Counted from the stretch's first letter, positions 35,542 through 44,534 are shown. The stretch is DNA of 64,000 nt from Sporosarcina luteola (GCA_014204635.1 JACHLS010000009.1:1-64000), one strand, 5' to 3'. Translations and numbers: made by a program. Notes: generated by a model not told the origin, from the sequence alone.

Positions 35542-36350
35542 TAAGCCCACCTCTTTTTAGAATCAGATACAGCTGTCACCATTACATTTGAAACATCTTC
35601 GTTTAAACTGATTTTTTCATGCATATTCACTTTTAATAATTTCTTCGCCAAAGCATGTTTATACAAGCTAATGCCTGTCCCTACCTCAAAATTATATTTC
35701 ATATCAAACGCTTGTAAGTTTGTAATTACAGACCCCGTAAACCTATTCCATTCTTCCATTAACAAAGTCAAAGTTTCGTTGTCATTAATAAAATAAGCAT
35801 CACGTATAAATTTTAAATTGCTGATGAAAGTTATAGGTAATTCTTTTTCAGTAACAATCGCAAAATCAATACCTTGTTGTTCCCAATACGCTCTCTCTAA
35901 TTCAAACTTCTCGATAACTCTTTCGTCATTGAGATCTTTTTCATATTTTAATGTTCTCGCTTTATATACTACTGAATCGCCTTCTCGCATAGTTAAAAAG
36001 CAATCTGTAGTCATCACAATAGGGGTGCCTGTTTTAATATCTATAGGATGCTTAATACTCAAATCCTCAGCTATTTTTAATGTTAACGCTCGGTCTAAAG
36101 GAAACTGCTCTCGAATATCAATTACATTTTCTGCCCAATCACAGAGACAATGATAATTAAATTCTAAATCTGATAATAAGTGATGTTGCCGTGCTGTTTT
36201 CCAGCCTATAAAACGATGCACACGGCCTTTTGATGGCACATCTTGAATAGTTAACCAGGGTTTATAAAAACTCAAATCCCCCTGTCCTCTACCTTCCTTT
36301 ATATACCTTGAAATTTTCGATTCAGTCCAACCGGTTTGACGTTTTGCCAA
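35541..36350 (-). CDS. tnsA: TnsA, 5'-end nuclease subunit
   Basis: 269 residues, close to the Tn7 protein. The restriction-endonuclease-like triad is at Glu63 (LLSDLEFNYH), Asp116 (VMTTDCFLT) and Lys130 (VVYKART), nearly the same numbering as E. coli Tn7 TnsA. The C-terminal part (LNDERVIEKFELERAYWEQQ, IVTEKELP) is the TnsC-binding region in Tn7. TnsA cleavage makes transposition cut-and-paste. The tnsB gene overlaps its stop. Confidence 0.93.
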   Translation of the reverse strand: MAKRQTGWTESKISRYIKEGRGQGDLSFYKPWLTIQDVPSKGRVHRFIGWKTARQHHLLSDLEFNYHCLCDWAENVIDIREQFPLDRALTLKIAEDLSIKHPIDIKTGTPIVMTTDCFLTMREGDSVVYKARTLKYEKDLNDERVIEKFELERAYWEQQGIDFAIVTEKELPITFISNLKFIRDAYFINDNETLTLLMEEWNRFTGSVITNLQAFDMKYNFEVGTGISLYKHALAKKLLKVNMHEKISLNEDVSNVMVTAVSDSKKRWA

Positions 36351-36378
36351 AACTATCTCCCCCTTAAAATAATAATTG

Positions 36379-38226
36379 TTAAGAATCTAGTCCTAAAGCT
36401 TTTTTAATTTCATCTAAAATATTTGAAGATGCTTTATAAACATTTGCTTTCATTACCACTTTAGAATAAGTAATTTCTTCTCCACTACGTTCTATTTCAT
36501 CCATTGCCCATTTGATCCTTCTTAACTGAAATGCTTCTATACTTTCAAGTTTGTCAGATAAATAATCGTTTGTTTCAGGTAATTTATCCAGATTTTTATT
36601 TAATCTACTTAAATTCGCAATATTCTCTATTCTGTTTAAAGTAACTCTCTGAGGCGGTGATAAGTTCTCAATTTTTTCGATTGCATATTTAATCTGAACT
36701 AAATAATCCTTATCTCTTTTTGACCAATCTACTCTTTTATTACCCTTACTATACACAGTTGATTTAGGTGAATTATTTTTTAACCATTCGCTGTCAATTG
36801 CATAAAGTGAAGAATATAAACCTTTATCTAAATTCCTAATTTGATTTTGAGAATACGTTGGATTTTGCTCTATTAACTGTAACCACCTTTGCTTTAAATT
36901 TTGTACTTTTTTATTAGAAACTTTTGGAATTTCTTTTCTTTCAAAACCGTTTAAATATCTCCAAACAGTATGCACACCTACATTTAATTTCTTTGCAATC
37001 TCTTTATTTGTGAAACCATCTTCATTCAATTTTTTTAATTTATCAAACCAAACTGATCCAAAGTTTATGACTTTGTTATACCTATATTTATCTTCTTCAC
37101 TATTGTCTGGTCCTATCCTCGAATAAGAAAACCCGCATAATAAGCACTCAAACAGTCCTCTTGGTTTGCCACCTCTATTCCTTTCTCTTCCTAAAGTAAC
37201 GTCATCTATACATAATTGTTTATAATGTTCTGCTGCTGGATTTAAGCATGGATATTTCCCATTTCCAAAAGGTAAATACTTTTCACCTTTTATCTCATCA
37301 ATGTCATCTATACTTTTATTTAAAAAAAGTAATAGTAAAATGTGTTTTAACGGATGAAAAATACTACGGTGCTTACTTGTGATTAATCTCAACCAACAAT
37401 TATTATCTCCAATTTTTAATTCACAATTTAAATATACTAATAATTCCTCGCTATAATATTCAAGTAAATCTTTCCCTAATTCAATTTGATTTACGGTCCC
37501 TTTTGCACTTAAATAGCCCTTTGAACTTAACATAACACGATATATTTCATGAATATTTTATAAATTCCAATCATAACTCTGGGTAGCTAATTTCACACTT
37601 TCTTTTGTAATTCGTTTTAAAATACTTTTGTTCTTTTCAATCAGTTCTAATTCATTAGTATTTTGAACTGCATTTCCTATTAAGGATGCTGATTTGAATT
37701 CTGTTCTGCTACCTCTCCGATACCAAATTTCACTGTCTAACAATATTTCATCCGGATGTTTATGACAATAAAATACGCTAGGTAACTGGTGCGTTAAGTG
37801 CCAATAGTTCTCACCATAATTTTTAAAGTCTTCTTCTAAACATTTATTACAAAATCTAAAAAAATTAGGCTCTTTAATTTTATTCCCTAAAATACCCAAT
37901 ATTCTGTAAACTTTACTTAGATTACTTTCATAAAGTATTATTTGTTTCGATTGATCCTTAACTTTAGATTTTGTAAAGTTTGTATAATATAAATACATCG
38001 TATGTTTTTTTAATAATTCTTCTAGTGGTAAATAATTAAACACCTTTAAATTTTCATAAACAGCGCTTAAATTAGTTGCTAAATCTGGAGTAGCTTTTAA
38101 TTGTGTTTTTCCATATAAATCCCTTATTGTATCAACAAAGTTTAAATTTCCACTATGAACATGATAGCGAGCAATCACACTATAAAATATTTCGTCTTCA
38201 TATGGAGTAGGAAAGTACCCTAGCAT
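36379..38226 (-). pseudogene. Second TniQ-family gene, interrupted by an in-frame stop
   Basis: The reading frame starts as MLGYFPTPYEDEIFYSVIAR and has the TniQ zinc cluster (RFCNKCLEEDFKNYG, THQLPSVFYCHKHPDEIL). It meets TAA at 37558-37560 after YDWNL. The same frame then continues NIHEIYRVMLSSKGY and is open to 36379 (PLKHILLLLFLNKS, CLNPAAEHYKQL, LFECLLCGFSYSRIGPD, FTNKEIAKKLNVGVHTVWRY). Aligned with the intact TniQ it would be about 615 residues, so one nonsense codon is the only lesion. It is divergent enough from the other TniQ to have had its own target. Confidence 0.88.
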
Positions 38227-38265
38227 TATCATCAATCCTTTTTAATTGATCTTTATATACTAAAA

Positions 38266-39072
38266 CTAGAAAATATCTAAAAAAATTATTCCTAGTAAGG
38301 CAGATAAAGCTGCACCAACAATTAAAGTAATTAATGCGAATAGCCAATGTTCGCTTACTAATTCATATAAGCCTTGAAATGTAATTCCATAAACATCTCT
38401 TTTCTTTGCATCAGTTTTAAGATTTTTATCTAAGACTTTTTCGAAAATATCATGCATTACATTTACTTTTCTTAAAGTTGAATGATGTAACCTAATATAT
38501 TCTTTATTTTCAAATGCCTGTGCTTCTTGTTCCCCATTTAAAAAGTCCTTCTTTGAGATCGAATTTTTCTCCATTAATCTTTCGAAACGTGGATGGTCTA
38601 TATATTTATCTCCAAAAACTATTTTGAGCTTATTCGCTAAGTCAAACTTCTTATCATCAAATATTTCTACAGGCTTTCCACCTAAAACTGAAAAACGATG
38701 GTTTATGGCTTGAAATCCGTAACCAATGTCCCTCATATTCCAATGTATCCAATAGTAGTTTTCATGTTTTTTCACAAACTGAGAGAAATCTCTCAACATT
38801 ATTTTTTCTAACTCATCATAGTGTGATTCAATACTATGTAATTTTCTTTCTTTTTCAGCTGTAGTATGAATTGAAAAGCTAACTGACTGTCCTGTTTCAA
38901 AATATCTAACAGCAATCGAAGTAATACGAGCTGAACGTCCTGATTCTCTTAAATCATAAAAACTTTCACAAGAATAATGAATAAATAAAAGTTTAGAAGA
39001 ATTCTCGTCCAACCTATCTAATTCCAATAATACTTTTTTTCTTTTTTTCAATTTTCTTTTAGTATTTGTCAT
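38266..39072 (-). CDS. Tail-anchored protein at the transposon right end, possibly an inactive DEDD-nuclease fold
   Basis: About 268 residues from ATG 39072 (GGGGGG 6 nt upstream). The order LLFIHYSCESFYD, SARITSIAVRYFETGQSVSF and LRDFSQFVKKHENYYWIHWN followed by MRDIGYGFQAINHR follows the strand-helix order of DEDD 3'-5' exonucleases, but the catalytic acids are not all present. A single C-terminal helix (ALITLIVGAALSALLGIIFL) predicts a tail anchor. It lies between the right end and the broken tniQ and is 30-40 bp from the latter. The fold is inference; the function is unknown. Confidence 0.6.
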   Translation of the reverse strand: MTNTKRKLKKRKKVLLELDRLDENSSKLLFIHYSCESFYDLRESGRSARITSIAVRYFETGQSVSFSIHTTAEKERKLHSIESHYDELEKIMLRDFSQFVKKHENYYWIHWNMRDIGYGFQAINHRFSVLGGKPVEIFDDKKFDLANKLKIVFGDKYIDHPRFERLMEKNSISKKDFLNGEQEAQAFENKEYIRLHHSTLRKVNVMHDIFEKVLDKNLKTDAKKRDVYGITFQGLYELVSEHWLFALITLIVGAALSALLGIIFLDIF

Positions 39073-39092
39073 TAACATCCCCCCTAAACAAA

Positions 39093-39131
39093 ACACCCGT
39101 TCGCTTATTTTAATTATAAGCGAACGGGTGT
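39093..39131 (-). terminator. Perfect hairpin inside the transposon right end
   Basis: ACACCCGTTCGCTTAT (39093-39108) and its exact complement (39116-39131) form a 16-bp stem with a 7-nt loop. On the minus strand the 3' arm is followed by TTTGTTTAG, so it would stop glmS read-through into the element, 20 bp before the first cargo gene start. Confidence 0.8.
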
Positions 39132-39146
39132 AAATAGTTCAAATAT

Positions 39147-39212
39147 TTAAACAACTATTTTATATTTTAAACGACTTTATTATTTTTTAAACAACTTTAT
39201 TATTCGAACACA
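39147..39212. repeat. Transposon right end: three contiguous TnsB-type sites and TIR
   Basis: TTAAACAACTATTTTATA (39147-39164), TTAAACGACTTTATTATT (39167-39184) and TTAAACAACTTTATTATT (39187-39204) are spaced exactly 20 bp apart, complementary to the left-end sites. A tight right-end array against a spread left end is the Tn7 asymmetry. Confidence 0.88.
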
Positions 39213-39217
39213 AACCC
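39213..39217. other. Target-site duplication, right copy (AACCC) in attTn7
   Basis: AACCC directly abuts the terminal ...CGAACACA. It lies 20 bp beyond the glmS stop codon and matches the left copy at 23969-23973. Confidence 0.9.
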
Positions 39218-39237
39218 TTTACATCAGACAGTTACCA

Positions 39238-41040
39238 TTACTCCACCGTCACACTCTTAGCCAAATTCCGCGGCTTATCTACATCACAACCACGCTGCAA
39301 TGAAGCATAGTATGCAATCAGCTGCAAAGGCACAACCGAAACAATCGGTGTCAACAATTCATGTACAGGAGGCAGGACGAAGCGATCGCCTTCCTCTTCG
39401 GTGCCTTCCATAGAGATGATGCATGGCTGTGCACCACGCGCGACGACTTCTTTGACATTGCCCCGGATGTTGAGACTGACGGATTTTTGTGTCGCGAGAG
39501 CGAAGACCGGAGTTCCCTCTTCAATCAGGGCGATTGTACCGTGTTTCAGCTCCCCGCCGGCAAAGCCTTCCGCCTGAATGTAAGAAATTTCCTTTAATTT
39601 AAGTGCGCCTTCCAGGCTAACGTAAAAGTCTAAGTTGCGGCCAAGGAAGAAAGCGTTGCGTGTTGTTTCAAGGTACTCTTTCGCAATCTGTTCCATGTCA
39701 TCCTTCGAATCAACAAGAGTTTGGATGGCATTGGCGACAATGGAGAGTTCCTGTCTCAAATCGAAATCGATTTCCTTGTTCAATTGTTTTGCGACGACAA
39801 ACGCGGTGATCGCAAGCACGGCAACTTGGGCAGTATACGCTTTTGTCGATGCGACCGCAATTTCAGGACCGGCGTGGAGAAGCAATGTGTGATCTGCTTC
39901 CCGAGACAATGTGGAGCCCGGTACGTTAGTCATCGTGATTGTCGGATAGCCGAGCGCTTTGATTTTCACAAGCACTTGGCGGCTGTCTGCTGTTTCACCG
40001 GATTGGGTGATGAATAAAAACAATGGTTTTTTCGACAGCAATGGCATGTTGTAGCCGAATTCGCTTGAAATATGCACTTCGACAGGAATGCCTGCAAGCT
40101 TTTCAAAATATTGCTTGCCGATCAAGCCAGCATGGTAGCTTGTGCCAGCAGCGATAATATAAAGCCGATCGGCGTCTTTGATCGCTTGGATGATCGCAGG
40201 ATTGATCGCAAGTTCTTCTTGATCGTTTGTATAGGCTGTCAGGATTTTACGCATGACGCCTGGCTGCTCATCGATTTCTTTGAGCATATAGTGCGGGTAC
40301 GTTCCTTTTTCGATATCGCTCATGTCGAGTTTAGCCGTATAAGGCGCGCGGTTAATTTCCGTTCCGTCTAGCGTCATGATGCGGATCGCCTCTTTTGTGA
40401 CGATTACGACTTCCTCGTCATGGAGCTCGATAAACTGGTCTGTCAGTTGCAGCATGGCCATTGCATCAGATGCGACAACATTAAAACCTTCCCCGACACC
40501 GACTAGTAGTGGGCTGCGGTTTTTCGCAACAAAGATGGTTCCCTGGTCTTCCGAATCGAGCATAGCGATCGCATAGGAACCGTGCAATAAGGATAGCGTA
40601 TGGCGGAATGCCGCTTCCGTTGTCATACTCTCTTTCACAAAGACTTCGACCAATTGGACGATTACTTCCGTATCTGTATCCGAATTCATTGTCACGCCTT
40701 GCAAGTATTGCTTTTGCAGCTGCACATAATTTTCAATGACGCCGTTATGTACAAGTGTGAAACGCCCGGATTCGCTTTGATGGGGATGCGAATTTTTCTG
40801 ATCCGGAATCCCATGTGTTGCCCATCTCGTATGGCCGATCCCTGTTTTCGATTCGATGGATGGATCGACCGCCTTGCGCAAATCCGCAATCCGGCCCTTT
40901 TCCTTGATGACTTCTACACCGCTCTGCGTCAGAAGTCCAAGTCCCGCTGAATCATAACCTCGGTATTCGAGCTTTTCAAGCCCTTTCAGTAATATTTCTT
41001 TCGTATCCTGCTCTCCAATATAACCGACAATTCCACACAT
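39238..41040 (-). CDS. glmS: Glutamine-fructose-6-phosphate aminotransferase
   Basis: 600 residues. Met is followed by Cys1 nucleophile in [17 protein letters not shown] and HNGVIENY belong to the glutaminase domain. Two SIS domains hold the isomerase site ([31 protein letters not shown]), and the protein ends in the conserved KSVTVE. It makes glucosamine-6-phosphate for the cell wall. GAGGAGG precedes ATG 41040; the in-frame TTG extension is rejected. A product-sensing ribozyme lies upstream. The 3' end of the gene is the Tn7 attachment recognition region, and the transposon is inserted just past it. Confidence 0.98.
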   Translation of the reverse strand: MCGIVGYIGEQDTKEILLKGLEKLEYRGYDSAGLGLLTQSGVEVIKEKGRIADLRKAVDPSIESKTGIGHTRWATHGIPDQKNSHPHQSESGRFTLVHNGVIENYVQLQKQYLQGVTMNSDTDTEVIVQLVEVFVKESMTTEAAFRHTLSLLHGSYAIAMLDSEDQGTIFVAKNRSPLLVGVGEGFNVVASDAMAMLQLTDQFIELHDEEVVIVTKEAIRIMTLDGTEINRAPYTAKLDMSDIEKGTYPHYMLKEIDEQPGVMRKILTAYTNDQEELAINPAIIQAIKDADRLYIIAAGTSYHAGLIGKQYFEKLAGIPVEVHISSEFGYNMPLLSKKPLFLFITQSGETADSRQVLVKIKALGYPTITMTNVPGSTLSREADHTLLLHAGPEIAVASTKAYTAQVAVLAITAFVVAKQLNKEIDFDLRQELSIVANAIQTLVDSKDDMEQIAKEYLETTRNAFFLGRNLDFYVSLEGALKLKEISYIQAEGFAGGELKHGTIALIEEGTPVFALATQKSVSLNIRGNVKEVVARGAQPCIISMEGTEEEGDRFVLPPVHELLTPIVSVVPLQLIAYYASLQRGCDVDKPRNLAKSVTVE

Positions 41041-41064
41041 ATTGATTTCCTCCTCTTGAAGAAA

Positions 41065-41275
41065 TGGCAAAGTTCACCTCGGGACTCCCGAAGTGTTTGC
41101 CGTTCACTTGTTAGAATAGCCTTCTTGCCTCATTGTCCATCCGATCGCTCGGATGTTTTGCAGGCAAAAGTTACAATCGGGCATTTCGATCGGGAGGCAT
41201 CCGCCGAATGTTTCGATACTCCTCCACCTCGTCTGCTGGGAATGTGTGACGTCCGATTTCCCCAGCGCTGGCGCT
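41065..41275 (-). ncRNA. glmS self-cleaving ribozyme
   Basis: On the minus strand the cleavage site AGCGCC lies at 41275-41270, followed by the core blocks GACGAGGTGGAGGAG (41233-41219) and CGGCGGATGCCTCCCG (41206-41191), and the P4-like hairpin AAACACTTCGGGAGTCCCGA. All are in the order of known glmS ribozymes. It lies in the glmS leader and would cleave when glucosamine-6-phosphate is high, triggering mRNA decay. Confidence 0.92.
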
Positions 41276-41452
41276 ATGATTGGTTTCCGATTTTCCGTAT
41301 GATGGTTCCTCCTAGACACGGGCCGGTTGGTGACCGACCCGTTAATCATACAAAACTCGTTATTTTATTGTCAATCAGTAGGTCATTTCCGATTATTCAA
41401 GGCTTTCCAATAGCTTTCCCCGTTTCAGTTGAAATCAATACAATGTACGTTC

Positions 41453-42115
41453 TTATCCTTTGACGAGCTCCCATTTATCGATCCGTTTTTGAAGCGACTT
41501 CCTCCACTCCTCCGCCAGTGCTTCCACAGCTGCAATCCGCTTCATTGCGTCGACGTCTTTTTGGCCTCGGAAATAAATTTCATTGCAGTAGGCGATGGAA
41601 ATCTTCTCCGGATGCTGTTCAACGAGGGTGATCGTTGAGTCGCTTTTGACTGTCCCTTCTGTAAGGACTCTGCATAGATACCCGGTATAGCCTGTGTCAA
41701 TCATTCGTTTCATGATGAGCGGCAAGCCGGTTCGTTTATTAATTGTGCTGCACGGTACCCTGCCTTGCGTCACTTGGATGACCGCTTCTCCAACTTGGTA
41801 AATATCCCCGACATAGACCTCATTTTCGAGCATGTTGGCGACCGTAAGATTTTCCCCAAATGTAGACCGAGGCAATTTCTGTTCGAATTCTTCCTCCCAC
41901 TGGGCATAATGTTCAAACGGATACACGCACACCGCCCGATCTGGTCCCCCATGGAAACGCAAATCCGCTACGCCATCTCCGTGGAATCCGTCTTTTGATA
42001 GGAACGCCTCCTCTATTTGCTCCTTGCATATGCCTGTTACCATTTCCTTTGTCTCATCATAGACAACTGTTTTCGGCTTCCCGATTGAAAAAGTGACAAT
42101 CTCGCGTTGAGTCAT
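41453..42115 (-). CDS. MOSC-domain protein
   Basis: About 220 residues from ATG 42115 (GGAGGGAATTG upstream). The MOSC fold is evident in GFHGDGVADLRFHGGPDRAV, FGENLTV, VGDIYQVGEAVIQVTQGRVP with its sulphur-carrying Cys in VPCSTINKRTGLP, and the C-terminal RKS helix. Similar to YiiM, which moves sulphur or reduces N-hydroxylated compounds with molybdenum cofactor. It stands alone upstream of the glmS leader. Confidence 0.9.
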   Translation of the reverse strand: MTQREIVTFSIGKPKTVVYDETKEMVTGICKEQIEEAFLSKDGFHGDGVADLRFHGGPDRAVCVYPFEHYAQWEEEFEQKLPRSTFGENLTVANMLENEVYVGDIYQVGEAVIQVTQGRVPCSTINKRTGLPLIMKRMIDTGYTGYLCRVLTEGTVKSDSTITLVEQHPEKISIAYCNEIYFRGQKDVDAMKRIAAVEALAEEWRKSLQKRIDKWELVKG

Positions 42116-42260
42116 CTCAATTCCCTCCATCTTACAATGTATATTTCATCTACTATATAGTATTTTCTCAAAATTGTTTAGGGGGTATCATGATATTTTG
42201 AATCTGTTGTCCGTTTGTTTTCGTAGAAGAGGAGAGGAATGATGATATGAAACATTCAAA

Positions 42261-42450
42261 GTGGATCCTTGTCCACAATGCGGAGGAGACAAAATGGGAC
42301 GAGGCATGCAAGACGGTTATGCTAAAGTCAGGCCATTCAATAGACTCACTTTTAGAAAAGCGTTGATTCATTTCATTTGCACAGAATGCGGTTGGGTTGT
42401 CGGGAGCTATGTGGAAAATCCTGCTCCTTTTCGTAAGACGGTCGAATAAA
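42261..42450 (+). CDS. Small zinc-ribbon protein with an uncertain start
   Basis: The frame from GTG 42261 encodes a 62-residue protein with two Cys pairs (DPCPQCGGDKMGRGMQDGYA and FICTECGWVVGSYVENP), typical of small zinc-ribbon proteins. GTG 42261 has no binding site. GAGAGGAATG instead serves an ATG at 42247 in another frame, which reads MKHSKWILV and ends after 39 codons. One extra base near 42257 would explain this, giving MKHSKVDPCPQCGG. The start may therefore be frameshifted. Confidence 0.6.
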
Positions 42451-42456
42451 GAACTC

Positions 42457-42490
42457 GAACCGTCCTGAAGTAATAGGACGGTTCATTTTT
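42457..42490 (+). terminator. Terminator after the zinc-ribbon gene
   Basis: GAACCGTCCT and AGGACGGTTC form a perfect 10-bp stem with an 8-nt loop, then ATTTTT. It probably also serves the convergent gene ending at 42498. Confidence 0.88.
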
Positions 42491-42497
42491 AGGCATT

Positions 42498-42716
42498 CTA
42501 CATAACAGCGGATTCTTTTTTCTTTTTTCTTCGATAAGAAAAGCGCCAAAGATAATAGATGGTCCATGCAACTAGCGGGATCAATTGGACCAAAGGAAAG
42601 TACTTGTTTTCTACGATAATTAGCAAGGTGAAGCCTATAATGAAGAATGGAGCCAGTATGTAGATAGCCATTCGAACTTCCTTGTTTTTGAAACTGAGAT
42701 CAAATCGGTCATCCAT
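42498..42716 (-). CDS. Small membrane protein, two helices
   Basis: 72 residues from ATG 42716 (GGGGTGAAAGAG upstream). Helices at about 18-36 (YILAPFFIIGFTLLIIVE) and 40-57 (FPLVQLIPLVAWTIYYLW), ending in a strongly basic tail (RRKKKKES). No family recognised. Confidence 0.65.
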   Translation of the reverse strand: MDDRFDLSFKNKEVRMAIYILAPFFIIGFTLLIIVENKYFPLVQLIPLVAWTIYYLWRFSYRRKKKKESAVM

Positions 42717-42773
42717 CTCTTTCACCCCATTTGTTGTGAAATTCTCCCCTATCAATTACATACGTTCTACCAA

Positions 42774-43343
42774 TTAAAATGTTTCATTTTTTGGTAATTT
42801 ATCACACATGTAGTGATCGTACATTTGGTCTTGCATCATCACCTCGCCAATCCATTGGAAACCACATTTTTCGATAACACGTTTCGATGCCCCATTGTTT
42901 TTAAGAACGACCGCATTCAATTGGGTAACGTCCGTATTGGTAAATAGATAGTTCGCCAAACCATTTACCGCTTTCGAAGTATAGCCATTATTACAGAACT
43001 TGGTTGACATTGCATAGGCCACTTCCCTGTTCGGCTCGGGGAGCTCCTCTTTAATTCCCGTATTGCAAAAGCCGATGAACTCGCCAGTCTCTTTCAAAAT
43101 TATGCCGAGTTTTAAAATATGCTGGCCAACCCCCGGAACAGCCGCAAGAAATTGCTTGTTATCCGGAACTTCATAATTCGTAACCCAATCCAGCCTTTGT
43201 TCTCTTGTGGATCGCCAATCGGGCAAAAACCGATACACTTCCGGTTCCGAAGTTAACTGATGTATAGCGTCCACATCATCGATGCAAAACTCTCTTAGTA
43301 CAATATCACCGCAATCGATTGTAAATAATTGTTCTTTATTCAT
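42774..43343 (-). CDS. GNAT-family acetyltransferase, RimJ/RimL type
   Basis: 189 residues. DVDAIHQLTSEPEVYRFLPD is the start typical of RimJ/RimL-like proteins; the acetyl-CoA site is NREVAYAMSTKFCNNGYTSK, and LNAVVLKNNGASKRVIEKCG is the conserved N-x-A-S helix. It could acetylate a ribosomal protein or a small molecule; the substrate is unknown. AAGGAGATTAC precedes the ATG. Confidence 0.9.
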   Translation of the reverse strand: MNKEQLFTIDCGDIVLREFCIDDVDAIHQLTSEPEVYRFLPDWRSTREQRLDWVTNYEVPDNKQFLAAVPGVGQHILKLGIILKETGEFIGFCNTGIKEELPEPNREVAYAMSTKFCNNGYTSKAVNGLANYLFTNTDVTQLNAVVLKNNGASKRVIEKCGFQWIGEVMMQDQMYDHYMCDKLPKNETF

Positions 43344-43403
43344 AGTAATCTCCTTTGTGCAGGTATTTGTCTACTATGTAAATTACTATATAATTTATAC
43401 AAG

Positions 43404-44471
43404 TTACATTTCAAATTCTCCCCATTTAATATCCTGGCAATTTATTTCATTCAATACTTCATCCAGATCCACTATTTCGAAAGGAAACACTACACCTTTC
43501 CACTTCTTTCGTTGCATTATTTTTGCCAAGGATGCGGTAAGCATAGCTGTTGTGTGATAATCAGAAAATGTAGATAAAGAAACCCTATTTGTCTTGTATC
43601 TGTTCTCCTTAATTCCTGAAACCTCGACCGTCATACAAGCCATTTCACTTTTATTCGGATCATGTTTGATCATCTTCGAAATAGTATGGTTGTCTAACTT
43701 CTGAACCAATCGAATGAATCCAAGTCTTCTTAGACAAGCAATCAATTTAGTAAACATATAATCATCCCAAGCAGTCCAATATTGTATGGATTTTACTGGT
43801 TGCCGGCTTTCTATCGCGAATATTTCGGAATGATGGATACGCCTAACTTCTTTCTCCTGTACAATGCTGTGAAACTTCATGTTTCTTCTCTTAGTGAAAC
43901 CAGGTATTGTATGGTTTCCATCCTTTACAGGTTGCGTAATAATCTTTAGCATATCCAAAATGCCAGTGCCTCCGACTCTAGCATTCGTGCTTTGAAGTAA
44001 ACCTACATTCACTTCTTCTACTTCTTCAAAGTTTCGAATCGCTTTTTTCACCAGTAAACCTGATAATCCCGGAAAGAAACCCGACATGACGATTGAGACG
44101 GTTTCATTATTGACCGCATTGTGGTGGAATTTGTGTACTTTTTCCGCAAAGTCATAAAAAGGCGATACATCAATACATGCTATCTTGTTTTGAATACATA
44201 CTTCTTGTATGAACGGATTTAGTTGCGTTACTACCACTACAACAATATCTATATTATTTACAACCAGCTTTATATTTTCCGGATTATTCACATCTAATTG
44301 TTGGAACTGGACTTCAGTGTTCATGGAGTTCGCCAGCAGTTCACCCCTCTCTTTTTTGTAATCGGTTACAATTAACTGGATTTGATTGTTGAAAACACGC
44401 AGTAACTCCCTACAAATTAATTGACCCAGCACTCCTGATGCTCCCATAACCATAATCTTTTTCTTTTCCAT
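43404..44471 (-). CDS. Saccharopine-dehydrogenase-like NAD(P)-binding protein
   Basis: About 355 residues from ATG 44471 (CAGGAGC upstream). The Rossmann motif VMGASGVLGQLICREL is at the N-terminus, followed by VVVVVTQLNPFIQEVCIQNK and ACIDVSPFYDFAEKVH, the fold of saccharopine reductase-like proteins. Lysine pathway genes are not nearby, so a role in saccharopine formation is unlikely. A membrane-associated function is possible for such paralogues. Confidence 0.8.
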   Translation of the reverse strand: MEKKKIMVMGASGVLGQLICRELLRVFNNQIQLIVTDYKKERGELLANSMNTEVQFQQLDVNNPENIKLVVNNIDIVVVVVTQLNPFIQEVCIQNKIACIDVSPFYDFAEKVHKFHHNAVNNETVSIVMSGFFPGLSGLLVKKAIRNFEEVEEVNVGLLQSTNARVGGTGILDMLKIITQPVKDGNHTIPGFTKRRNMKFHSIVQEKEVRRIHHSEIFAIESRQPVKSIQYWTAWDDYMFTKLIACLRRLGFIRLVQKLDNHTISKMIKHDPNKSEMACMTVEVSGIKENRYKTNRVSLSTFSDYHTTAMLTASLAKIMQRKKWKGVVFPFEIVDLDEVLNEINCQDIKWGEFEM

Positions 44472-44534
44472 ATTTTCGCTCCTGTATTCCACTACCCTGC
44501 ATGTATGATTTACATAAACGCAGGTATTCTAAAT

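Larger units (their letters stand above)
23974..39212 (-). mobile_element. Tn7-like transposon in attTn7, carrying defence cargo (15,239 bp)
   Basis: The ends are defined by terminal inverted repeats: TGTGTTTGAATAATAAAG at 23974 and the complement of TGTGTTCGAATAATAAAG ending at 39212. They match over 26 bp with one mismatch and are flanked by AACCC on both sides. The centre of the duplication next to glmS is 23 bp past the glmS stop, the position used by Tn7. It encodes, right to left, a tail-anchored protein, a broken tniQ, tnsA, tnsB, a broken tnsC, an intact tniQ, and a four-gene cargo operon. No tnsE or cas gene is present. It is clearly more AT-rich than glmS and hprK. Confidence 0.95.

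Noticed and set aside
24132..39072. CRISPR-associated (CAST) Tn7-like transposon, suggested by two TniQ genes
   Set aside because: No cas gene, CRISPR repeat or crRNA-like segment was found between the ends.
40692..40889. Open frames on the strand opposite glmS (39361-40950) and in another reading frame of its own strand
   Set aside because: They are overlaps of a highly conserved gene with no binding sites or family features.
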